From: Victivallales bacterium
GTDB lineage: Bacteria; Verrucomicrobiota; Lentisphaeria; Oligosphaerales; Lenti-02
Reading direction: 5' to 3'
Assembly (NCBI GenBank): GCA_018648945.1
Contig: JABGQJ010000045.1
Coordinates: 1-20,673 of the forward strand
DNA: 20,673 nucleotides
Every line of letters begins with the position of its first letter. Positions within the stretch are counted from its first letter, which is position 1. Both the position numbers and the translations under genes were made by a program. This document shows positions 9,901 through 16,200 of this stretch, in pieces. The notes beneath the pieces are model-generated. The model was not told the origin of the DNA and searched no databases. It worked only from the letters and a program-made list of their open reading frames with translations.

Positions 9901-9965
9901 CCGCTGCGATGGTCGCGAAGACCGTGGCGGATGCGAACTACGAGTACCCGGCCCCAAACCCATGA
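3942..9965 (+). CDS. Giant membrane protein: kinase-like domain, TM helix, long helical periplasmic region, C-terminal SUMF1/TagR-like (FGE-sulfatase) domain
   Basis: The protein has 2007 aa. Residues 1-228 look like a degraded Ser/Thr kinase. A hinge-like LLVEDW segment is followed by a helix, then AHGDL with H123 and D125 as the catalytic-loop equivalent, but no glycine loop or VAIK lysine is visible. The DFG position is either AFP (154-156) or a literal DFG at 147-149 with altered spacing. KK before a single TM helix (about 233-253) predicts N-inside topology, leaving about 1750 residues in the periplasm. Residues 260-1660 are mostly helical and charged. Residues 1674-1980 match the FGE-sulfatase fold: CTTEVSIRQVT, RLPTTQEW (1809-1816), DNVAEF (1904-1909) and GFRLA (1975-1979). 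In P. aeruginosa, the periplasmic SUMF1-like TagR activates the membrane kinase PpkA, so this reads as a PpkA-TagR-type fusion. The start is fixed by an in-frame stop at 3909-3911; no good ribosome binding site is present. Confidence 0.88.
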   Translation: MALRLHRIGPADRSGSDRIDFQLPPGLVADEGRRESLFQQFRAVFEAQGRVTKSNLPGAENWLLVEDWAKEGPHRAHYLSPHCDLTGDMFLGEKAFSPQQCHRLATQLVQALQALQAASGQAHGDLLLPTGELNREIFAFARHRRDDFGRLLLAFPLARDQVSGPDAAPAQRRDCRAIGVFIRALCCDQPTIFGKQQKGWCDLLQDLDNPSHDISLAAIATRLAGLRPKKSHPVLWATIAVVAALGTPLAIPSVQHYLRGLLLDPAPYYDVLVAWDSWLERVAKPLAELREVDSPPTDALRSLQDLDTQQRSWNAYDILTDADRDDVDGMELDDGGNLKSVDAAKIRRWVRRLSRFDRKRLDALLARVAELDAYFAEDSPLVDDLRAARGAFPTAWQRPRAYLEELAGQSNPEKPRRRAIWLPKGIRAIRTAGEISRIRAEVGKQIDELTAKGKAGEPSQACDSRIVPKLRDWLDSLAVSQGDKGTTDDLENARSQIEPGSPDRRAFDRLRESVANVVRTWELLVATESVARFEDGLAKKFPDACGTAADALAEPRRYLELFEEWENRIPRKEREIQWWERMMTETDRPTSISSINVVWRESRGRFLGDRPAAEAAPRYGDAKVQYLAAKEALDTFKESLQKTAKQYEGYQYADGSAATPISGSQAVQTNWKTCRESLANAWAGAFVRSRGRKLNLHGLPDFPKDTASAPDSMLTEYRGSLAALDRYFAVLNASLLRIEQFSAGKSLVADVPPASVKACISAADMALDSLVTMLDAPTSRRQDVVKGIDRLATFAALGSDDRDLRVLREQLAASIKSVDLLSKGIAKVGELAAGRSADLLQAEGAAEFLRDLTGAEGSEPSDRQGESARQALRMHAWWRLTFPGQDEADVKKLAEQVWEQVQVRADDDETVLARFQTLRRLQTGRRELATTLAKVCPTGIPDPDPTMRTAVAGTLDGWVRAEFHKTKVDASSLTAAIDNLSRVARSMGKALASSDWEAAPGVNEDALNEYAPLAGKLSEEAFREWADAVPDCVRLLVGANRAGEVTKWEANASRLEAGYERLNTEYGKDYRTECDAARQALDRLQRELKGKDGKGSFPYYLVKRNEADYGKETKLLGDRVSRAEEALDAIMSPAKWLAETRKVALRLPALDGAPGGQVALPPFEDRWTQLRGQFLRGQTAESLAGDANRMRFRKLRNDARATREQLWKANNSLPIAIELAPPPDANTGRQIRAGLQKARDALLATFLASAETREPAYWQDGKWAASASWQGVDTGLAAARDLASKLPRQLVTAQALLDNFHLLGQKDQSGQSLGAIRARWQPGQGATGALLREVGAVQTLLSRLEILAEIEAPGLEPTKLVAIARRAGLGLPEQFAAWERLAPASTNRWPRDGKEWQGEQVLSTSLREKKVDEKVVADRFSRERKQRWHRALAGAIPEADVFRAAAGFGVSGDESFAAWQALKSVPAGAEGLRGDLKLAQELWPDKPWQGVASTRWARVFSRADKADSIKDLATGKDLDALRSDATVKALDDRSTYNLLLARMKAAAGALQADGAGGAPDPDAQRNLQLWLGEHVGAKPADGNWPDTPLGKLARELWEKASADDKTGEDAGLDKAGPAREGGARGWVLAEVSYDDGQGDWAVYDGTGEPDWLKYSKGTQSIVFRKVGTAGASSYICTTEVSIRQVTEALSTAIRWILFWQTVPDKKLHEAMEAARLAEEEKDQREKDKQLRKAKKTYGQVNTILCWRLAVLDGLDLRLGFREEWFDSLEEVWTVRRKEITGVTTPDEEDPARWLGPTSCAYLASLYGCRLPTTQEWRQAAKVGGNVLGNACDRNWGNCYRAFEKEGLLRVGETDATTTPLMQGTFAVELSDETSWQANEAVTDDYLWFAPVGGTDERKVHYVLDNVAEFVCTEARALDGWLGEAGRPVGMLEELLNGTSSVAGGSALSPPKYCNASAEPVRVDGLGPATGYADVGFRLAFSASPPSPAAMVAKTVADANYEYPAPNP

Positions 9966-9993
9966 TCCGAGTCTACAGAACGAACCACGCCAC

Positions 9994-10032
9994 CTCGTGT
10001 CCCAATAGGGTGTCTCCCCGCAGAGACACGAG
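9994..10032 (+). promoter_or_regulatory. Two mutually exclusive hairpins in the 96-bp gap before 10062
   Basis: GTGTCTC (10010-10016) pairs perfectly with GAGACAC (10023-10029) across a 6-nt loop. CTCGTGTC (9994-10001) pairs perfectly with GACACGAG (10025-10032) across a 23-nt loop. The two right arms overlap, so only one stem can form at a time. No T run follows, so neither is a standard terminator. The pair lies between the giant gene and the 325-aa gene, where an RNA processing or translation-coupling element would fit. Function is inferred, not shown. Confidence 0.4.
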
Positions 10033-10061
10033 ACGAATACCCACGGTGGGAACGCGCGAAT

Positions 10062-11039
10062 ATGCCTGACACATCGCTTTCACAGACGATCAACTGGACC
10101 ACCGCCCGCATCCGGGCGCTGCAGGTGGACCTGGCGGACGAGGCGGCGGAAGATCGCCTGCTGGCCATGCGCCAGTGCCTGGAGAACGCCTGTCTGGACC
10201 TGGACGGGGCGGGACGACAGAAGCTGCTGGGGGCCCTGCGGGAGCGGTTCCCGGCGCTCCCCTCCGCCACTGACCAGCCCGTGCCCGTGGTCGATGAATT
10301 GCCCCCGGACGCCGCGGAACTGGCCAAGAGGCTGGTTGAGCGAGTCGCGGCGGCGGACGAGGAAGAGCAGTCCCGCGCCGCTGCCGTGCTGAGCGAGGCG
10401 GGGTTGGTGGTCGAGGGGGAACCGGCCGAAGCCCCGAGCGCGGCCGACCTGCCGATGGGAGATCTGGTGGCGGCCCTGGCGGCGCGCGTGCAGACGCTGG
10501 GGCCAGGGGCGAAGCAAGGAGTGCTGACCTCCCTGGGCATTGAGCCGCCGCCAGCCGCGCCGCCAGCCCCCGCGCCCCCCGCCGGTGGGGAGGGACAGGC
10601 TCTGCCGCATTTGGCCGAGGCCATGGGCCAACTGAACACGATCCTGCAGGCAATGTGGGACAACCTGCGACCGGACCGGGCGGACGGTCGCTACCCGACC
10701 CGAGGACTTGAGGACGAGCTGAGGGCCTGGCTGGCTGGCGAGAACTCGCTCACCGCTCCGCAGCTGAGGTCGCGCGTGAATGAGCTGGTGCGCTTTGCCG
10801 CCGCCGTGTTCGCGGCCCTCCCCGTGTCGCTTGATACCTATACCAGACAGCTTGCCAATCGGCTCAAACCGGCTACAATTGAAAATGTGGTAGGTACCGG
10901 GATGCTCGCCAAACGAAAGTGTTGGGACCGCTACTGCCAGCTTGCCGAGAAAGAGTTTTCCAGCGACCACGCCCAAAAGAACCTCCTATCCATTCTCCTA
11001 GGCGAAATCCGCAACATGCGCGATGCAGGCGGGGCCTAG
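10062..11039 (+). CDS. T6SS-associated protein, resembles the C-terminal part of TagH/Fha but lacks an FHA domain
   Basis: This 325-aa protein has no signal peptide and no membrane segment. The N-terminal 160 residues are helical and acidic and contain no FHA-type motifs (no GR..S..D.....S..H pattern). A proline- and alanine-rich linker at about residues 164-176 leads to a helical C-terminal domain. This ends with a WDRYCQLAEKEF segment following a LKPATIE segment, which resembles the last part of the T6SS FHA protein family, where a P-x-x-L/I-E element precedes W-x-x-Y. The resemblance is remote. Its place directly upstream of tssK is where tagH/fha often sits. The ATG at 10062 has only a weak GGTGGG at 10045-10050. 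It ends 23 bp before tssK. It could equally be a lineage-specific scaffold with no relation to Fha. Confidence 0.85.
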   Translation: MPDTSLSQTINWTTARIRALQVDLADEAAEDRLLAMRQCLENACLDLDGAGRQKLLGALRERFPALPSATDQPVPVVDELPPDAAELAKRLVERVAAADEEEQSRAAAVLSEAGLVVEGEPAEAPSAADLPMGDLVAALAARVQTLGPGAKQGVLTSLGIEPPPAAPPAPAPPAGGEGQALPHLAEAMGQLNTILQAMWDNLRPDRADGRYPTRGLEDELRAWLAGENSLTAPQLRSRVNELVRFAAAVFAALPVSLDTYTRQLANRLKPATIENVVGTGMLAKRKCWDRYCQLAEKEFSSDHAQKNLLSILLGEIRNMRDAGGA

Positions 11040-11062
11040 GCCCTTGACTGGGGAGACACGAG

Positions 11063-12445
11063 ATGGCCATTTCCGGTGACGTGTTCTGGCACGAGGGTCT
11101 GTTCCTTCGCCCGCACCACTTCCAGCTGACCGATCGCCGCAGCCGGGAGCGCGACGAGAGCCTGCGGCGCCTGATGCGCCCCTTCCCCTACGGGGTGGTC
11201 CGGGCCCGACTGGCCACGGACGATCTGCTCCGCCAGCGCCTGCGTTTCGAGAACCTGCACGTGGTGATGCGCGATGGCCTGGAGGTGGATGTGCCCGGCA
11301 ACGCGGACCTGCCGGTGGTCGCCTTCCGCGAGCGCTTCGAGATGAGCACGGAGCCGCTGACCGTGTATCTGGCCGTGCCCTATTTCTCCGACAACGAATC
11401 GGCCGTGGTTCACAAGGAAGCGGATGCGGCTGGCCCGGTGCGCAGCATGTTCTCCCTGCGTGAGGGCGAGTGCAACGACGAGCAGACGGGGGACAACCCC
11501 CAGCCTGTGCAGGTCAAGCGCCTCAATGCCCGGCTGATGTTCGATGGTGACGACCGGGATGGCTACAACGCCCTGCCCATCCTGCGCATCGCGCATGGGG
11601 CGGGGCAGTACGAAGGCGAACCGGTGGTGGATGTGAGCTTCATCCCGCCAAGCCTGGTGGTCACCGGCAGCGACGTGCTGATCGAGACCTGTCGGCGGAT
11701 CGCCAACTTGGTGGAGGCGAACCGGCAGCAACTGGCGCAGGGCGATGTGTTCGAACGGCGTTCTGCCGAGAACGTGCGCGGCGCGGACATGGTGAACTTC
11801 ATGCGCTACCGGACGCTTGCCCGCTTTGGCCCTCGGGTCCAGCAACTGGTGCGGGTGCCCAAACTCTCGCCCTTCGACTTCTACCTGGAATGCCTCGGTT
11901 TGGTCGGGGAACTGGGCGCTTTGAGCGCTGAAGGGGCGCCACCGGTGCCACCGGAGTACAACCACGATAATCTGGCGCCCTGCTTTGCAGAGCTTGAGTC
12001 CGCCCTGCGTTTCATGCTTCGCGACACGGTCGAGGTGCCACTCCTGCGCGTGCCCTTCGTCCGTAGCGACGACGGCCAATGGGCCGCGCAGTTGGACCAG
12101 GAACACCTGGAGCGTCCCAATGCGTACTACCTGGCCCTACGGTCGCGCATGGACTCGAACCGCCTGGCATCGCTGGTGGAGCGCGGCGAGGGGTTCAAGC
12201 TGATCGCGACCAGCCTGGCGCGCATGAGCGCGGCCATCTTCGGCGTCCAGCTGCGGCACGAACACGCCCCGCCCCCCGTCCTGCCGCGCGAGACGGGGCT
12301 CTACTACTTCAAACTCGAGACCGCCGCCCGGGAAAGTGTGTGGCAGCGCGTGACGGACGAGAAGGCGATGTGCATCGTCGGCCATGCCAGGGATCTGCGC
12401 GAGGTCTCGGAAGCGGTTCTGTGCATGACGATCCCGCCGGAATAA
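11063..12445 (+). CDS. Type VI secretion system baseplate-membrane connector TssK (ImpJ/VasE)
   Basis: TssK is the trimeric cytoplasmic connector that joins the T6SS baseplate to the TssJLM membrane complex. The family signature is present at the N-terminus as VFWHEGLFLRPHHFQL (residues 6-21), closely matching the usual W-x-E-G-x-x-L-x-P-x-H-F-Q pattern. The 460-aa length is normal. There is no membrane segment, as expected. The start is clear: GGGGAG at 11050-11055 lies 7 nt before the ATG. The gene is 13 bp from tssL, keeping the common tssK-tssL-tssM order. The 11 bases just before and into the start codon (GAGACACGAGA, 11053-11063) also occur at 10023-10033 in the gap before the preceding gene. 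Confidence 0.97.
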   Translation: MAISGDVFWHEGLFLRPHHFQLTDRRSRERDESLRRLMRPFPYGVVRARLATDDLLRQRLRFENLHVVMRDGLEVDVPGNADLPVVAFRERFEMSTEPLTVYLAVPYFSDNESAVVHKEADAAGPVRSMFSLREGECNDEQTGDNPQPVQVKRLNARLMFDGDDRDGYNALPILRIAHGAGQYEGEPVVDVSFIPPSLVVTGSDVLIETCRRIANLVEANRQQLAQGDVFERRSAENVRGADMVNFMRYRTLARFGPRVQQLVRVPKLSPFDFYLECLGLVGELGALSAEGAPPVPPEYNHDNLAPCFAELESALRFMLRDTVEVPLLRVPFVRSDDGQWAAQLDQEHLERPNAYYLALRSRMDSNRLASLVERGEGFKLIATSLARMSAAIFGVQLRHEHAPPPVLPRETGLYYFKLETAARESVWQRVTDEKAMCIVGHARDLREVSEAVLCMTIPPE

Positions 12446-12458
12446 GGACCAGCAAGCC

Positions 12459-13187
12459 ATGACTGTCGTCGAGCTTTGCGAACCGGTGTTCGCCTATATC
12501 TGCCAACTGAATCGGCTCCACCGCAACAGTGGGACGGTGACGTTCGAGCGTGCCCGCCTGGAGATCGACCGCCTGCGCGAAGATATGGAGCACGAGGCGG
12601 AGGCCGACCCCCGGCTCTACGACCAATACGGGAAGATCAAACCGACCCTGCTCTACTTCATCGACGATATCATCGCCCAGGCGGGCTGGCCCATCTCCGA
12701 CCAGTGGAACAACGACCGACTGTCCTTCCGGGATGGCGAGTACGCGGGCAACGACCGGTTCTTCGAGCTCTTGGACGAGACGCTGGAGCAACGGGGCCAG
12801 GACGCCACGGAGCGGCTGGAGGTGTTCTACGCCTGCATTGGCCTGGGCTTCACCGGCAGCTATGCCCTGAGCGATCCGCAGAAGCTGCGGATGAAGATGT
12901 CCACCATCGCCGACCGCCTGGCGGTGCGCAGCAACTCGTGGGAGAAGCGGGTCTGCCCCGAAGCCTACAAATCCACGGATACGCGCATCTTGACCGCCCC
13001 CCCGGGTGCCAGCCTGTTCCGCGTGTTTCTGCTGCTGCTGGCGAGCATCTTCCTGGTCTTCTTCCTGAATGTCCAGATGTTCAAGAACGCCAGCGGCGAA
13101 CTGCGACGAAGCCTGAAGTCGATCGAGAAGCAGGGCGAGGCCCCCGAGCCGGAAGAAGATTCCGACGAAAACGCGGCACAGGACTAG
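12459..13187 (+). CDS. Type VI secretion system inner-membrane protein TssL (DotU/ImpK family, short form)
   Basis: TssL is an inner-membrane part of the T6SS TssJLM complex, with a cytoplasmic helical bundle that contacts TssK and TssM. The 242-aa protein starts with VVELCEPVFAYICQL, typical of DotU proteins. It continues with a helical domain including LLYFIDDIIAQAGW, equivalent to the family's ALD-E-x-x-L-x-x-x-W region. A single C-terminal TM helix spans about residues 186-205, followed by a 37-residue acidic tail in the periplasm. There is no OmpA-type peptidoglycan-binding domain, so cell-wall anchoring would need another protein. AAGGA at 12444-12448 supports the ATG. Spacing of 13 bp and 15 bp to its neighbours indicates tight co-expression. 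Confidence 0.95.
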   Translation: MTVVELCEPVFAYICQLNRLHRNSGTVTFERARLEIDRLREDMEHEAEADPRLYDQYGKIKPTLLYFIDDIIAQAGWPISDQWNNDRLSFRDGEYAGNDRFFELLDETLEQRGQDATERLEVFYACIGLGFTGSYALSDPQKLRMKMSTIADRLAVRSNSWEKRVCPEAYKSTDTRILTAPPGASLFRVFLLLLASIFLVFFLNVQMFKNASGELRRSLKSIEKQGEAPEPEEDSDENAAQD

Positions 13188-13202
13188 AGGGACGCAACGC
13201 TC

Positions 13203-16200
13203 ATGTTTGGAACCAGTTCCTTCAGCAAAGTCTCGGGTCCGGTCAAGGGAGTTGCCCTGATCGGGACGGGCGCGGGCGTGGGCACCATCCTGATGCACTT
13301 CGTCAGCTGGAACCGGCAGCTCATGTTCATGCTGCTGATGGGCATCGCCTTCATCGCCATGCTGGCGATCGTCTACCGGCAGATCTCGAAGTCGGTCCGC
13401 AAACGCAAGTCGCAGAAGTTCGAGGCAGAACTGGCGGGAGAGGGGCAGGCGGCCGGGCGCAGGCAGGATCTGAGCGACCGGTTCCGCGAAGGCATCCAGC
13501 AACTGCGCGATGCCAAGGTGGATGTGTACAACCTGCCGTGGTATGTCGTGGTCGGAGAATCTGGCTCGGGCAAGACCGAGGCCATCCGCAACAGCCGGCT
13601 CCAGTTCCCGCTCAACGACCAGATGCAGGGCACCGGCGGCACCGCCGACATGCACTGGTGGATCACCGACGAAGCGGTTCTGCTCGACACGGCCGGTCGC
13701 CTGTTCCTGCACGAGGAAGGCGACCAGTTGTCCCAGAACCAATGGAGCGATTTCCTGAAACTGCTGCGCCACACCCGGCCAACCTGCCCGATCACGGGTA
13801 TGCTTCTGGTGGTGCCGGCGGACAAGCTGATCAGCGCTCCGGCCGAGGATCTGGCCCGCAAGGCCCGCGACACTGCGGAGCAGCTCCGTCAGGTGCAGAA
13901 GGCGCTGGACGTGCGCTTCCCCGTGTTCGTGGTCATCACCAAGGCGGACCTGGTCACCGGTTTCCGCGAGTATTTCGATTCGCTGGACGACATTGACCTT
14001 CAGCACCAAATGATCGGCTGGTCGAACCCGGACGATCTGGACACGCCCTTCGACCCGCGCAAGCTGGACGATCTGTTGGCGCCCTTGATCCAGAGGGTCC
14101 GCGACAAGCGCCGGGAGCTGCTGCAGGACCCCCGCCCCCAGCGTGAGGCCGGCCGCTTGGCGGAGGTGGATGCCCTTTACGATTTCCCTGCCAGCCTCGG
14201 CAAGCTGGTGCCCCGCCTGCGCCACTATTTGGAGTCCGTTTTTGCCGGTACCAACCTGACCGCCAAGCCCCTCTTCTGCCGGGGCGTCTACCTCACGTCC
14301 TCGCTCTCCCAGGGGGCAGCGTTGGACGAGGAGCTGGCCCAAGCCATGGGCATGCCGGTCGAGCAGCTTCCCGGCGGCGGCGCCTTCCGCGAGGACCGCT
14401 CCTACTTCCTGCGTGACATGTTCCGGGACAAGGTGTTCCGCGAACGCGGGCTGGTCACCCAGGCGACCAACGCGCGCAAGCTGTACCGGCGGCGGAAAAC
14501 GCTCGTCTTCGGGTCCTGCTTCCTGGCCATCGGCGCTCTGCTTGCGCTGACTGCCTGGGCGGGCCGCGAGTTCGAGCGCAGCATCGGCAGCCTGGCGATG
14601 GTCTGGAAAGCAAGCAGCACGAAGAAGGCCTGGAGCGATGAGCTGTACTTCCGGGCTCGTTCAGAGGACGGCAGCCGAGAGCTGGTCCCGAAATACCTTG
14701 AACCGCCTCTCCGCCTGACCGAAGCCCCAGGCAGCCCGTACGAGTACAATGGGACCCTCGCTTTCGACACCGATGGGGACGATGACCGGGAGCCTCTCGC
14801 CACCTTGCTCCGGCGCCTGCACGCCATGGCGGACCACGAGATCAGGATCCCCTGGGTCTTCTCCTGGATTCCCATGGGCGACGACGCCCTGCGCAAGCTG
14901 CGGGCGAGAGACATGCTGATCGTCCGCGATGCCGCCTTGGTTGCCCCCCTGTTCGATGCCACCCGGGACACGCTTTTCAGGGCCGGCGGCACGGGCACGG
15001 CGGAGAATCCGCCGCGTCCCTGGGATGTGAAGGGCGAGGCGGTGCTTGGCATCCTGCTTGAGGTGGAACTCCGCGAACTCGGCTTGGCTGCCTACTGCGA
15101 AGGCAAAGACGAAGTGGGCGAGTACCCCTTCGAGGCACTCATGGACTTCGCGGTCTCACAGTCTGGCGGCGACGGCGGCGAGCGCATGGTCGAATGGACG
15201 TTGGCCAAGGGAACCGGGGAGGACGACAGCCTGATGGAGGCTGTTCGGGCCTTCATGGAGGCGGACACCGAGTGGCCGGGGCGAGTGGCGCTTGGCGTGG
15301 AAGTAGCAGAAGGGAAACTGGCCTACAATCGACCGTTGCAGGTCTCGTTGGAGCGCTTTGTGGCCCACTACGCCGACCCCGCCAATCTGTGGGCCGCCGC
15401 CCCGGACGTGGCGGCAGCAACCCCAGTGCAGCAATGGGAGGTCCTCGCCCGGAAGCTGCGGGAGGTCCAGTCCAAACAGCGACAGGCCGAGACCGCCATT
15501 GCCAGCGCAAGAACCCAGCACCAGACACTCATCGCGTTGGTTGGCGAGAAGCCGTTCCGCGACGTCGTCTGGGATGACCCGGCGACCCTGTGCGGTGTGA
15601 TGCTTGACGAAGCCAAGTCACTGGCCAACGACTGGCAGACCAACCAACAGCAGGTTGGCGTTGCGGTCGCTGCCGCAAACAAGGCCGTGACCGAATTGCG
15701 GAAGAGCAGCGAGGAGCTGGTCGAGGCCCGGAAGGCCATGCCCACGAGCGTCGCCTGGGACAGTGCCTCCTTCCTGGCAGCCTTCGAGGCGTGGCTGGAG
15801 CACGAGCTGAAAGCCGATGCCCGCAACAACCCCCTCTTCGCCAGCATCCCCCCCCTCAGCCGCTTCATGGCGGCCGAGCTGTCGGAGGAAGCCCCGGCCG
15901 AGGCGCGGGAATTCCAGGACTGGCTCCGGAATCTGGCCAAAGGTCGCCTTGCGGACACCCGCAAGAAACTGCTCGAAGCCATGCGGCAGAAACTCGAGGC
16001 CGACCAGAGCGCCATCGTTGCCGCCGCGCAGGACGGCATGTGGCAGCGCGCGGTGGACGCGGGTGCCGGGGTCGGCAAACTGGTCGATCCCCATCCTGCC
16101 GCCCTGGCCGAACAGGAAGCGGCGCTGAAGACGGCGAAGCTGGCGATCCTCGCGGCGGACGACGCTCCCGAGGCCAGGCTGACGGAGTTGCAGGCGCTGC

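Noticed and set aside
9966..10061. Intrinsic terminator between the giant gene and the 325-aa gene
   Set aside because: Perfect hairpins are present but no T run follows either stem, so they are listed as possible RNA structures instead.
11032..11043. Perfect 12-bp palindrome GGGCCTAGGCCC at the end of the 325-aa gene
   Set aside because: It has no loop and contains the gene's own stop codon. It is too short and central to form a useful RNA hairpin and is likely chance in GC-rich sequence.
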